Positions 18,344 to 26,673 of a stretch of DNA of 64,000 nucleotides are shown piece after piece. The stretch lies in NCBI GenBank assembly GCA_965199185.1, contig CBDAQW010000004.1, positions 1 to 64,000 of the forward strand, written 5' to 3'. Position numbers and translations under genes: made by a program. The notes under the pieces are model-generated. The model had not been told where the DNA came from. It saw nothing but the letters and a program-made list of their open reading frames with translations, and did no database searches. Origin of the DNA: Endozoicomonas sp965199185 (GTDB lineage Bacteria > Pseudomonadota > Gammaproteobacteria > Pseudomonadales > Endozoicomonadaceae). How positions within the stretch are numbered: the stretch's first letter is position 1; the number at the start of each line of letters is the position of its first letter.

Positions 18344-21300
18344 ATGTTCAGTCAGTTTTTTATTAACAGGCCGAAATTTGCCTTTGTTATATCCATTGTT
18401 ATCACACTGGTTGGCTTGCTCTCACTGGGAATTTTGCCGATCACTCAATACCCCAACATAACACCACCGACGGTGTCGGTGAGTGCATTCTACCCCGGAG
18501 CTGATGCCGAAACCGTTGAGCGGGCAGTCATCCGCCCGATTGAAGAACAACTGAACGGCGTTGAGGGAATGATTTATATCGACTCAACCGCAGGTAATGA
18601 CGGCAGTGCTGCTATTACTATCACCTTTGAGTCAGGAACGGATGATGATGTCGCTCAGATCAATGTTCAGAACCGGGTGTCGGCTGCTGAGCCAAAACTG
18701 CCCGAGGAGGTCCGCCGTCTTGGGGTGAATGTCCGTAAGCAGTCTTCCAGCTGGCTGATGGGGGTGAGCCTTTATTCTCCTGATGGTTCCTACGATGGTA
18801 TCTTTCTGAACAACTACATGGAGAACAACATCAAAGAACCTATTGCCAGGGTTGCCGGCGTTGCCGATGCTACCGTCATGGGTTCTATGACATACAGCAT
18901 GCGCATCTGGACTAACCCTGAACGCATGAGTTCTCTGGAGGTAACAACCACTGACATTATCTCAGCACTTTCTGAACAGAATGTCATTGTCGCTGCAGGT
19001 AAACTGGGTGAAGGTCCCAACCTTCCGCAACAGCAGTTCACTTATACCATTCGTACCGAGGGGCGACTGAGTGATGAATCTCAGTTTGGCGAGGTCATCA
19101 TTCGTTCCAACCCTGATGGTTCTGCGATTCGGATCAAAGATGTCGCCCGGATTGAGCTTGGTGCTGAGAAATACGTCGGTCAGGCATTGCTTAATGGTAA
19201 GCCCACCGCGTTTATGTCGGTGAGTCAGTTACCAAGCGCCAACGCTATGGATGTTGCTAAAAACGTTAAGCTTGAAATGGCTCGTTTATCAGAGCGCTTT
19301 CCGGAAGGCATTGAATACCTTGTACCATTCGACACCACTGACTTTATTGCTGAGTCAATGCGTGAAGTAGTCGTTACTCTCTTCCAGGCAGTAGCGCTGG
19401 TTATTCTGGTCGTATTCCTGTTCCTGCAAAACTTCCGGGCGACGTTAATTCCCACCATCGCAATTCCAGTGTCTTTGATTGGTACTTTCGCCGTTCTCCA
19501 GGGACTTGGCTTCTCCATTAACACCTTGACACTGTTTGCTCTGGTCCTGGCGATTGGTGTGGTAGTAGACGACGCCATCGTTGTGATCGAGAACGTTGAG
19601 CGTCTGATCAGTAAAGAAAAGCTAACCCCCAAAGAAGCCGCCAGTCGGGCCATGAAGGAAGTGTCCGGCCCCATCGTCGCTACGACTCTGGTACTGCTGG
19701 CGGTATTTGTACCGGTTGGCTTTATGCCTGGCATCACCGGTGGTCTTTATACCCAGTTTGCCGTGACCATCTCCGTTGCGGTACTCATTTCTTCGATCAA
19801 TGCCCTGACACTCAGCCCGGCACTCTGTGCCACCTTGTTGAAACCCGGTAAAACCGGACATATTCCCTGGTTACATCCACTGGAATTATTAATCGGAAGA
19901 CTGACCGGAGGTTATACACGGGTTGTTACCATGTTGCTGCGCAGATCAATTTTCGGTTTAGCGCTTTTCGTAGGCATGCTTGCCGCAACGGGTTATATGT
20001 TCCAGTCCACTCCCGATGGATTTATCCCCGACGAAGATCAGGGCTTTCTGATTGTCGATATCCAGCTGCCTGATGCGGCTTCCGTTAATCGCACCGATGC
20101 AGTGCTGGATAAAGTAGATCACATGATCTCCCAACTGCCTGGCGTCAAAAATACAGTCACCATTTCTGGTTTCAGCTTTTTTGCAGGGATCAGCTCCAAC
20201 GCCGGTCTGGCCATTGTTATGTTGGATGACTGGGCTGAAAGACCCACGAAAGACCTCCATCAGGCTAACATCCTGAAAAAGATTCAGGGTATGTTATGGA
20301 TGATGCCGGACGCTCAGGCGATTGCTTTTGGCTTTCCACCCATACCGGGGCTGGGGGCTTCCAACGGGTTTGATTTCCGTCTTCAGGACACCACCGGGCA
20401 TACCGCACAGGAACTTGGAGAGGTAATGGGAGGCTTAATTTATGCCGCTAACCAGGACCCAAGACTCAGTCGTGTATTCAGCTCCTGGCGTGCCACTGTA
20501 CCGCAGTACTACCTGGACGTAGACCGCGACAAGGCGAAAACACTGGGCATTCCACTGTCTGAAATTTACAACACGTTGCAAACTCAGCTTGGCTCTCTGT
20601 ACGTGAACGACTTTAATAAGTTTGGTCGCACTTATCAGGTCAAGATGATGGCAGAAAGTGAATACCGGATGAAGCCGGCAGACCTCAGCAAGTTTTATGT
20701 CCGCAATGTCCGGGGTGAAATGGTACCGCTGACCACAGTCGCATCATTAAGCCCTGTTCTTGGCCCGAACAGCATCAAACACTACAACCTCTATCGTGCG
20801 GTCAACATCAGTGGTCAGGCAGCACCGGGATACAGCTCTGGTGATGCCATCAAAGCAATGCAAGAGCTGGCCAGCACACTACCAGCAGGTTATAGCTTTG
20901 AGTGGTCCGGGCAGTCACTACAGGAAATCGAAGCCGGTAACCTGGCACCACTTCTGTTTGCACTGGCTTTTGTCTTTGTTTATCTGTTCCTGGTGGCTCA
21001 GTACGAGAGCTGGACCATGCCTCTTGCCATTATCAGTGTTGCACCTGTTGCCACCTTCGGTGCTTTTGCTGGTATCAACCTGATGCGTATGGTTGACCCG
21101 ACTCTGGCAAATGATATTTATGCCCAGATAGGCATGGTCCTGTTGGTGGGTGTTACCGCCAAAACGGCCATTCTGATTGTTGAGTTTGCTATGGTACAAC
21201 GACAGGAAGGCAAGGATGTCTTTGATGCAGCAGTCAATGCTGCCAGCCTGCGATTCCGTGCTGTATTAATGACAGCACTGTCGTTTATTCTTGGTGTACT

Positions 21301-21472
21301 GCCTTTGGTTACTGCTTCCGGTGCCGGTGCTGCCAGCCGACATATTATTGGTGTTACGGTTAGCTCTGGTATGATCGCTGCCACGCTGTTCGGGATGATG
21401 TTAGTCCCAGTCTTCTATATGCTGCTACAAACGATGAGAGAGAAGTTTAACCCCGACAAAGCCCATCACTAA
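18344..21472 (+). CDS. RND multidrug efflux pump (AcrB/MexB-like, HAE1 family)
   Basis: A 1042-residue proton-driven inner-membrane transporter of the hydrophobe/amphiphile efflux family. The N-terminus MFSQFFINRPKFAFV is typical. The proton-relay Asp pair lies in GVVVDDAIVVIENVER of TM4, and the porter-domain and docking-domain blocks follow the AcrB order, with the GFPPIPGLGASNGFDF segment and a late ILIVEFAMVQRQEGK. Twelve membrane helices are expected. The start ATG at 18344 follows the adaptor stop by one base, so the pair is translationally coupled. A strong terminator follows. Substrates cannot be deduced, but the divergent CpxR-like regulator suggests envelope-stress control. Confidence 0.95.
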   Translation: MFSQFFINRPKFAFVISIVITLVGLLSLGILPITQYPNITPPTVSVSAFYPGADAETVERAVIRPIEEQLNGVEGMIYIDSTAGNDGSAAITITFESGTDDDVAQINVQNRVSAAEPKLPEEVRRLGVNVRKQSSSWLMGVSLYSPDGSYDGIFLNNYMENNIKEPIARVAGVADATVMGSMTYSMRIWTNPERMSSLEVTTTDIISALSEQNVIVAAGKLGEGPNLPQQQFTYTIRTEGRLSDESQFGEVIIRSNPDGSAIRIKDVARIELGAEKYVGQALLNGKPTAFMSVSQLPSANAMDVAKNVKLEMARLSERFPEGIEYLVPFDTTDFIAESMREVVVTLFQAVALVILVVFLFLQNFRATLIPTIAIPVSLIGTFAVLQGLGFSINTLTLFALVLAIGVVVDDAIVVIENVERLISKEKLTPKEAASRAMKEVSGPIVATTLVLLAVFVPVGFMPGITGGLYTQFAVTISVAVLISSINALTLSPALCATLLKPGKTGHIPWLHPLELLIGRLTGGYTRVVTMLLRRSIFGLALFVGMLAATGYMFQSTPDGFIPDEDQGFLIVDIQLPDAASVNRTDAVLDKVDHMISQLPGVKNTVTISGFSFFAGISSNAGLAIVMLDDWAERPTKDLHQANILKKIQGMLWMMPDAQAIAFGFPPIPGLGASNGFDFRLQDTTGHTAQELGEVMGGLIYAANQDPRLSRVFSSWRATVPQYYLDVDRDKAKTLGIPLSEIYNTLQTQLGSLYVNDFNKFGRTYQVKMMAESEYRMKPADLSKFYVRNVRGEMVPLTTVASLSPVLGPNSIKHYNLYRAVNISGQAAPGYSSGDAIKAMQELASTLPAGYSFEWSGQSLQEIEAGNLAPLLFALAFVFVYLFLVAQYESWTMPLAIISVAPVATFGAFAGINLMRMVDPTLANDIYAQIGMVLLVGVTAKTAILIVEFAMVQRQEGKDVFDAAVNAASLRFRAVLMTALSFILGVLPLVTASGAGAASRHIIGVTVSSGMIAATLFGMMLVPVFYMLLQTMREKFNPDKAHH

Positions 21473-21475
21473 ACC

Positions 21476-21507
21476 AAAAAAAAGCCCTCATTCTTGAGGG
21501 CTTTTTC
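21476..21507. terminator. Bidirectional intrinsic terminator
   Basis: A 7-bp stem (AGCCCTC/GAGGGCT) with a six-base loop has eight As on its left and five Ts on its right. It therefore terminates the RND operon rightwards and the TPR gene leftwards. Confidence 0.88.
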
Positions 21508-21516
21508 AGCTTAAGG

Positions 21517-22452
21517 CTATTTATTTCCAGCAAGAAACCGACGTTCATTGATTGCCTTCAGCAACTCATTCACTCGTTGTCCGTCTTTTCTGGCATTGAG
21601 CGTATGAGCCAGTCTTTTTGCCTTATTTGCATAGAAAGCTGCATCTCCCCACTGTTTCTGACGGTGCAACACTTTAGCCATCTGGTAGGCAAACAGCATC
21701 TCAGCTCTTGGCGTATCTACCAGAACCTTCAATGTATTGAGCCGTTTGTGGGCACTGTCGAGCTGGTTTTGCAAATAATCCACACGAACAACTCTCAGCC
21801 CGGCTCTCAACGCATCAGGCGTATGTTGCTCATCCAGAAACTGTTGGTAAGCTTTTTGCAGATAATGTCTTGCTTTATCCAGCAAAGGTGGTGATACGTC
21901 AGAGAATGCCGCGCCCAGATTCATATACACTTTAGCTTCCAGCTGTTTGTCCTGTATTGCCGACTGCCGGTAAAGCATCAGTGACTGTTCTGCCAGTTCA
22001 ATCGCCTTGGTACGACCAAGGCTTCGGGCTATAGCGGACAGAAGGTAAAGGCCTTCTATCTGTCGTCGTTTATCTCTGAGCCTAATGGCAAGTTGATAGC
22101 CTCTGTCTGCCAGTTGTTGAGCTTTCTCATAATTGCCAAGGTAAAAGCTCGAAGACGCCATCTGAAGCGATAATCTCATCACTAGCTTTTGCTGTTGAAC
22201 GGGCTCAGGCTGTTGACCCGGCTCAGGCTGCTTTCCAGTCTCAACCTCTTTAATCGCTTTCTCGCCATATTGCAGATGTTGTTTCCAACACCCAAGCCGT
22301 TTGAAATTATGTTCTTCCAGCAATAGCCACTCAAGCATGGATGTGCCAGTCTTGACTGAAGGATGCAAACGGTCACAACCTTCAGGTTCAGCACCAGGAA
22401 GGTAAATGGATACAGACAAGACCAGGATGAATAACCAGCTTGACTTAACCAC
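21517..22452 (-). CDS. TPR-repeat exported protein
   Basis: A 311-residue protein with an N-terminal hydrophobic export signal (WLFILVLSVSIYLPG) and several tetratricopeptide-like helix pairs. Examples are LSLQMASSSFYLGNYEKAQQ, LYLLSAIARSLGRTKAIELA, VYMNLGAAFSDVSPPLLDKA and MAKVLHRQKQWGDAAFYANK. A short Pro/Glu/Gln linker (KQPEPGQQPEPVQQQ) separates the N-terminal part from the repeats. Such repeats mediate protein-protein contacts. Its stop is 24 bases past the nhaD gene region on the same strand, so it may be co-transcribed with nhaD. I cannot name a specific partner. Confidence 0.65.
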   Translation of the reverse strand: MVKSSWLFILVLSVSIYLPGAEPEGCDRLHPSVKTGTSMLEWLLLEEHNFKRLGCWKQHLQYGEKAIKEVETGKQPEPGQQPEPVQQQKLVMRLSLQMASSSFYLGNYEKAQQLADRGYQLAIRLRDKRRQIEGLYLLSAIARSLGRTKAIELAEQSLMLYRQSAIQDKQLEAKVYMNLGAAFSDVSPPLLDKARHYLQKAYQQFLDEQHTPDALRAGLRVVRVDYLQNQLDSAHKRLNTLKVLVDTPRAEMLFAYQMAKVLHRQKQWGDAAFYANKAKRLAHTLNARKDGQRVNELLKAINERRFLAGNK

Positions 22453-22475
22453 CTATTCCTCACATATAAATAAAC

Positions 22476-23873
22476 CTACCCATTCACCAGGAAATGGACG
22501 CCAATACTGGCAAAATAGCCAAGGGCGATCGCCCAGCTCCATTTCAGATGGCCCATAAAGGTGTAACTGCCTTTGGCACTGCCCATCAAAGCCACACCGG
22601 CAGCTGAACCAATTGAGAGCAAACTGCCCCCCACACCGGCTGTTAATGTGATCAGCAGCCACTGGAAGCTGTCCATTTGCGGATTCATTCCCAGAATGGC
22701 AAACATCACCGGAATGTTGTCCACAATAGCCGAAATAATACCGGCAGAGATATTAGTCCAGGTAGCCCCTATACCGGAGTACATCGCTTCCGACAGCAGA
22801 TCGAGATATCCGAGGTATCGCAAACCACCGACCGAGAAAATAACACCAAAGAAGAACAGTAAAGTATCCCACTCAGCATGAGCTACCTCATCGAATATAT
22901 CGATTCGCTCTACTTTCACCGTCTGAGTATGCCCTACTTTGCGGGAACTGGTCAGCCCACGGATATTCATAAAATAGGTGTAAAACATCAGCAATGACAG
23001 CCCCGTCATCATGCCCATAAACGGAGGCAGACCAAAGACTTTTTCAAAAGAAACGGCCAGAGAAATCGTCACCAGAAACAACAGGCAAATGCCTACGCCA
23101 CCTCGTTTAATATCCGCTTTAACTTTCTTGGCCACCGGACGACCACCTTCAATAAAGAAACTCATGATGACTGATGGCACCAAAGCATTCACCACAGAAG
23201 GAATAAACAAGGTAAAAAATTCAGTGAATTTTATTTTGCCCGCCTGCCAGACCATCAAAGTGGTGATATCACCGAAGGGACTGAATGCACCACCAGCATT
23301 GGCACAAACCACTACGTTGATCATAGCAAGGGTAATAAATTTGGGATGCCCTGCTCCCACCGCCATAATTACAGCCCCCATCAGCAATGCGGTAGTCAGG
23401 TTGTCAGCAACAGGAGAGATAAAGAACGCCATGGTTCCGGTAATCCAGAACAAACCTCTGAAATTAAATCCTTTGCTGATCAGCCAGCCTCTCAATGCTG
23501 CAAATATCTGTCGATCCTGCATGGCATTGATATAAGTCATCGCTACCAACAGAAACAGGAACATCGCCGCATATTCTTCCAGGTCGTGCATCACGGCGCT
23601 CTGCAGCTGATGATGAGAAACACCTTCTTTTGTCGCCAGATAGCCGATCAGAGCCCAGATAATACCCGCAGCAAGAATAACCGGCTTTGATTTACGCAAA
23701 TGCAGCTTTTCTTCTGCCATCACCAAAATGTAGGCAATCACAAAAATCGCTATACACATCCAGGCTATCGGGCTGGTTGTTGCGTGCAGCACACTATTAC
23801 TTTCTGCCAGTGCCAGCGTTGGCATCAATGCCAAAGTACCTGCCAGTAGACGTTTATTTAAATTATGAATCAT
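22476..23873 (-). CDS. nhaD: Na+/H+ antiporter NhaD
   Basis: A 465-residue inner-membrane sodium/proton antiporter of the NhaD type in the ion-transporter superfamily. It has a cleavable-looking signal (MIHNLNKRLLAGTLALMPTL then ALAES), as in marine NhaD proteins. About a dozen hydrophobic segments follow, with the conserved FFISPVADNLTTALLMGAVI and VVCANAGGAFSPFGDITTLM motifs, whose Asp and Asn residues are thought to bind Na+, and IISAIVDNIPVMFAILGM as the second half-repeat. Length is normal. Its leader contains a long base-paired structure (23901-23979), a possible ion-responsive RNA. Confidence 0.95.
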   Translation of the reverse strand: MIHNLNKRLLAGTLALMPTLALAESNSVLHATTSPIAWMCIAIFVIAYILVMAEEKLHLRKSKPVILAAGIIWALIGYLATKEGVSHHQLQSAVMHDLEEYAAMFLFLLVAMTYINAMQDRQIFAALRGWLISKGFNFRGLFWITGTMAFFISPVADNLTTALLMGAVIMAVGAGHPKFITLAMINVVVCANAGGAFSPFGDITTLMVWQAGKIKFTEFFTLFIPSVVNALVPSVIMSFFIEGGRPVAKKVKADIKRGGVGICLLFLVTISLAVSFEKVFGLPPFMGMMTGLSLLMFYTYFMNIRGLTSSRKVGHTQTVKVERIDIFDEVAHAEWDTLLFFFGVIFSVGGLRYLGYLDLLSEAMYSGIGATWTNISAGIISAIVDNIPVMFAILGMNPQMDSFQWLLITLTAGVGGSLLSIGSAAGVALMGSAKGSYTFMGHLKWSWAIALGYFASIGVHFLVNG

Positions 23874-23900
23874 ACTTTGTCCACCACATTCCCTTTCAGG

Positions 23901-23979
23901 GTTAGCTTGTCACTGTTGATTACCACTCAACAGAGGTGAAGTTCTCTCGTTTCAGAGGCATTGGCGGTAATCAGCTAAC
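23901..23979 (-). ncRNA. Structured 5' leader of nhaD, possible riboswitch
   Basis: On the minus strand, GTTAGCT pairs with AGCTAAC at the far ends. Immediately inside, GATTACC pairs with GGTAATC, with a ten-base bulge (AACAGTGACA) on the 3' side only. The apical part holds GCCTCTGAAACGAGAG, which can form its own CTCT/AGAG hairpin, and ACCTCTG, which offers alternatives. The 3' end of the structure lies about 27 bases before the nhaD start codon. A paired, bulged leader before a Na+ antiporter suggests a metal-ion riboswitch or RNA thermometer; I cannot assign it to a known Na+ or Li+ riboswitch class from memory. Confidence 0.45.
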
Positions 23980-24212
23980 AGCACGATAAATTTGGAGTAC
24001 GGATTATTCCAGAAAAACATAAACAACTCCAACTGAGCGGAACCAAACGGACAACCCGTTAAGTAATGGCTTACATACAACTTGCTTGAAGGAAGAATTG
24101 ACATTTTATATGTTTTTATTCTGAGCAATTTCCTGACAAGGCTAAAACATACGACATTTGGATATAAACTCTGAGAATAGCCTTTTCTGCAGTTTTATGA
24201 AGAGTAATTAAC
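23980..24212. other. Divergent promoter region nhaD / YbaK-like
   Basis: This is the remainder of the gap between two divergent genes. It should hold both promoters, but I see no unambiguous operator or further repeat. Confidence 0.4.
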
Positions 24213-24707
24213 ATGACCATCTCTCCCCGGCTTCAATCATTCATGACAGAACATCAAGTGGATTATGAAGTCGTTAACCATCCTTATTCAGAGCGAGCTC
24301 TGGACACCGCCCATGCGGCTTGTGTGCCGGCAAAAAATATGGCGAAAGCCGTTGTTCTGCAAGATAACGATGGCTACGTTATGGCGGTTGTGCCTTCACT
24401 CAATAAAGTCATGCTGCGCTGGATCAACACCAAGATGAACCGGCAACTGCATTTGGTGACAGAGCAACAACTGCAGGAACTTTTCCCGGACTGTGAAGAA
24501 GGTTCTGTACCTGCGGTCGGTGTCGCCTATGGTTTGCATACCTGCTGGGATGATGAACTGGATTCGGTGCAGGATTTGTACTTAGAAGGAGGCTCTCACC
24601 GGGAATTGATCCATCTGCAACGGGAACAGTTTAAAAAGTTACTTCAGGGTCAACCTCATGCTGCAATAAGCTGTGACCCGGATGAAGAAGAAATACACTG
24701 CCTATAG
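24213..24707 (+). CDS. YbaK-type aminoacyl-tRNA deacylase domain protein
   Basis: A 164-residue free-standing editing-domain protein of the YbaK/ProX/INS superfamily, which hydrolyses mischarged aminoacyl-tRNAs. It begins with a family-like stretch (LQSFMTEHQVDYEVVNHPYS), has the conserved Lys in AKNMAKAVVLQDNDGYVMAV, and GVAYGLHTCWDDEL in the C-terminal half. The acidic tail DPDEEEIHCL is unusual. In this family the lysine in the VVL strand is essential for deacylation. The precise substrate (Ala-tRNA-Pro or Cys-tRNA-Pro) cannot be told from sequence reading. Monocistronic and convergent with the channel gene. Confidence 0.85.
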   Translation: MTISPRLQSFMTEHQVDYEVVNHPYSERALDTAHAACVPAKNMAKAVVLQDNDGYVMAVVPSLNKVMLRWINTKMNRQLHLVTEQQLQELFPDCEEGSVPAVGVAYGLHTCWDDELDSVQDLYLEGGSHRELIHLQREQFKKLLQGQPHAAISCDPDEEEIHCL

Positions 24708-24724
24708 CGCACAAGCCTTTTGTA

Positions 24725-25699
24725 TCAGCGGGTCATCTTCTTCACAAACAACACCACAAACAGAGCCAGAGAAAAGCTGCCGGTAAATGCTTCAAAGGCT
24801 GCCACAATTCTGGACCAACCCAGCGGTGTCAGATCGCCATAGCCAAGTGTGGTGAACGTCACTACGCTGAAGTAAAGACAATCCAGCCAGTCAATCACAT
24901 TCTCTGACAAACTGGCTCGTGGTTGGTATTGGATTCGAGCCCCTCCGTCCTGAACGCCCGAATAGAAATAAACCAGTGAACAGAGCAGCACGAGTAAACT
25001 GGAAAAAAGCACGACCCGTCTCGGGCTTTCTCCATAACCACTGACCAGATCCACAAAACGGGACAACCCGCGTTTGACCGAAAAAACAGGCATCTGCATT
25101 CGCCGAAAGACCATTTCCCGGTAATAAAAATGTCCTGCTACGCCATGCATTCCCTGATGTTCACAGTGTCGCCGTATATTACGTGCAACTTCTTCCGCTT
25201 CTTCGTAATACTGCTCTGCTTTATCGGGGGCTTGTTTCGCCTTGCGTTCCTGGTGCAATTCTCCACCCCAGTGAACATGTTCCAGGTGAGCATTCTTGAA
25301 ATCAACACCCAATAGGTTACAACCGGAAAGATTAGCTCGATGCAAATTAGCCTGAGAAAGGTCTGCTTTCAATAATCGACTGCCAGACAGGTTCACCTGA
25401 AAAAGATGCGCTTTATGCAAATTAGCCCGACTCAGATCACAATCAGTCAGCTGATAAGACTCACCGGAATGATTGACCAGGTTAACGTTTTCAAGATTGG
25501 CTTTCTTTAGTTGGAACCCTTCCATTGGGCGTCCGGTTTTGGCTCTGGCCTCTAACTTCTGTGCAACATCAGACCCGGACTTATCCACCGCGGGTTCATG
25601 CCAGAAACAAAACGTACTGCCAGAGAGCCGGGTATCCTGACATAGCTGACCACTTTCTCCGCGAAAACAACAACCATTATCATCAAGCGATCCTTCCAT
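24725..25699 (-). CDS. Pentapeptide-repeat protein with C-terminal two-TM potassium channel
   Basis: A 324-residue fusion. The N-terminus has a Cys/His cluster (Cys11, Cys20, Cys31, His34) that looks like a small zinc site. Residues about 58-140 are pentapeptide repeats of the A(N/D)LXX type, such as LSRANLHKAHLFQVNLSG and LSQANLHRANLSGCNL, which fold as a square beta-helix. A charged linker follows. Then come two membrane helices (VVLFSSLLVLLCSLVYFY and FEAFTGSFSLALFVVLFV) around the selectivity filter TTLGYGD. It should be a tetrameric inner-membrane K+ channel with a cytosolic repeat domain as sensor or scaffold. It is convergent with the YbaK-like gene. Confidence 0.88.
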   Translation of the reverse strand: MEGSLDDNGCCFRGESGQLCQDTRLSGSTFCFWHEPAVDKSGSDVAQKLEARAKTGRPMEGFQLKKANLENVNLVNHSGESYQLTDCDLSRANLHKAHLFQVNLSGSRLLKADLSQANLHRANLSGCNLLGVDFKNAHLEHVHWGGELHQERKAKQAPDKAEQYYEEAEEVARNIRRHCEHQGMHGVAGHFYYREMVFRRMQMPVFSVKRGLSRFVDLVSGYGESPRRVVLFSSLLVLLCSLVYFYSGVQDGGARIQYQPRASLSENVIDWLDCLYFSVVTFTTLGYGDLTPLGWSRIVAAFEAFTGSFSLALFVVLFVKKMTR

Positions 25700-25904
25700 G
25701 ATCTTCTCCGTATTCCGAGGTGGCCAGGTATTCAGATTTATCGACCAGAACCTTCACTGATGTTGCATTATTTTTTGAAACCTGAGGCCGACAGCGACTG
25801 TTTCTTTAAGCGAAAATGGGCAGGGGAACGAGTCATCAAACTGGTAATAATGTACACATCAGTGGATACTATCCTGCCTCATAATACTCATACGATCATA
25901 GGTT

Positions 25905-26339
25905 ATGACAATAAAAAATCTCCGCACTGCTATTGCTGGCCTTCTTCTAACACCATTTATAAGTGGATTTATAGCTGGAACTGCCAGCGCTCAGAGCACC
26001 GATCTGAGCTGTCCGGATAAACCCAATTGCGTCAGCAGCCAGGCTCAGGGTGATCATTATATTCAACCTCTCGACCTGCAAAAAACTACATTCTCTGCCA
26101 TTCAAGGCAAACTTGAAGCAATCCTGAATAAATGGCCTGAGACAGAAATCCTGAGCACCGACGATAATGAAATTCATGCCGTCATTACATCCCGCTGGAT
26201 GGGTTTTAAAGACGACCTGGTTCTTATTGTTAATCCTGATGGCATTGTCGATGTTCGCTCATCATCCCGAACTGGCTATTATGATTTTGGCGTGAACCGT
26301 AAGCGGGTTGAACAGTTACGTGCCGAACTGACCAAATAA
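25905..26339 (+). CDS. DUF1499 family exported protein
   Basis: A 144-residue protein with an N-terminal signal (IAGLLLTPFISGFIAGTASA) followed by the DUF1499 core. The core has the cysteine pair in LSCPDKPNCVSSQ, IHAVITSRWMGFKDDLVL, and the C-terminal VDVRSSSRTGYYDFGVNRKR with EQLRAEL. The function of this periplasmic or lipoprotein-like family is unknown. The next gene, trpE, lies 334 bases further on and is probably separate. Confidence 0.88.
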   Translation: MTIKNLRTAIAGLLLTPFISGFIAGTASAQSTDLSCPDKPNCVSSQAQGDHYIQPLDLQKTTFSAIQGKLEAILNKWPETEILSTDDNEIHAVITSRWMGFKDDLVLIVNPDGIVDVRSSSRTGYYDFGVNRKRVEQLRAELTK

Positions 26340-26673
26340 ACAGCCCCGATTGCAATACCAGTGGCTCTCATATACCCTTCCGACCATGTAACAATAAGCA
26401 TGGGGCTCTGAGTCTTCTGCCTAGGTATTAACAAACAACTCACTCTTCGGGAAGTTATCAGTGGCAGACCGTCATCCGGGATCAGCAGATCGTCTCCTGA
26501 AGAGCTTTATTTCAAGCTCTGCTGAACGCTGTTCGCCTTCTCATCAATCCATCCGCCAACCGTCTTTCAGGCCCCCTTTCCGGTACTGGTACAGTTGGCC
26601 CTGGGCCTGACACATACTTTTCCCGCAAGCTAATATACGATTCTATTAACATTTTGTCTTTTGTGAGGTTGTC
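26340..26673. other. Intergenic region upstream of trpE
   Basis: This stretch holds the trpE promoter region. I looked for a trp leader peptide with tandem Trp codons and an attenuator and found neither. I see no repeat or RNA gene. CTTTTGTGAGGTTGTC just before the trpE ATG supplies the ribosome binding site. Confidence 0.45.

Noticed and set aside
26340..26673. Possible trp leader peptide and attenuator before trpE
   Set aside because: No short ORF with tandem Trp codons and no terminator/antiterminator pair could be found.
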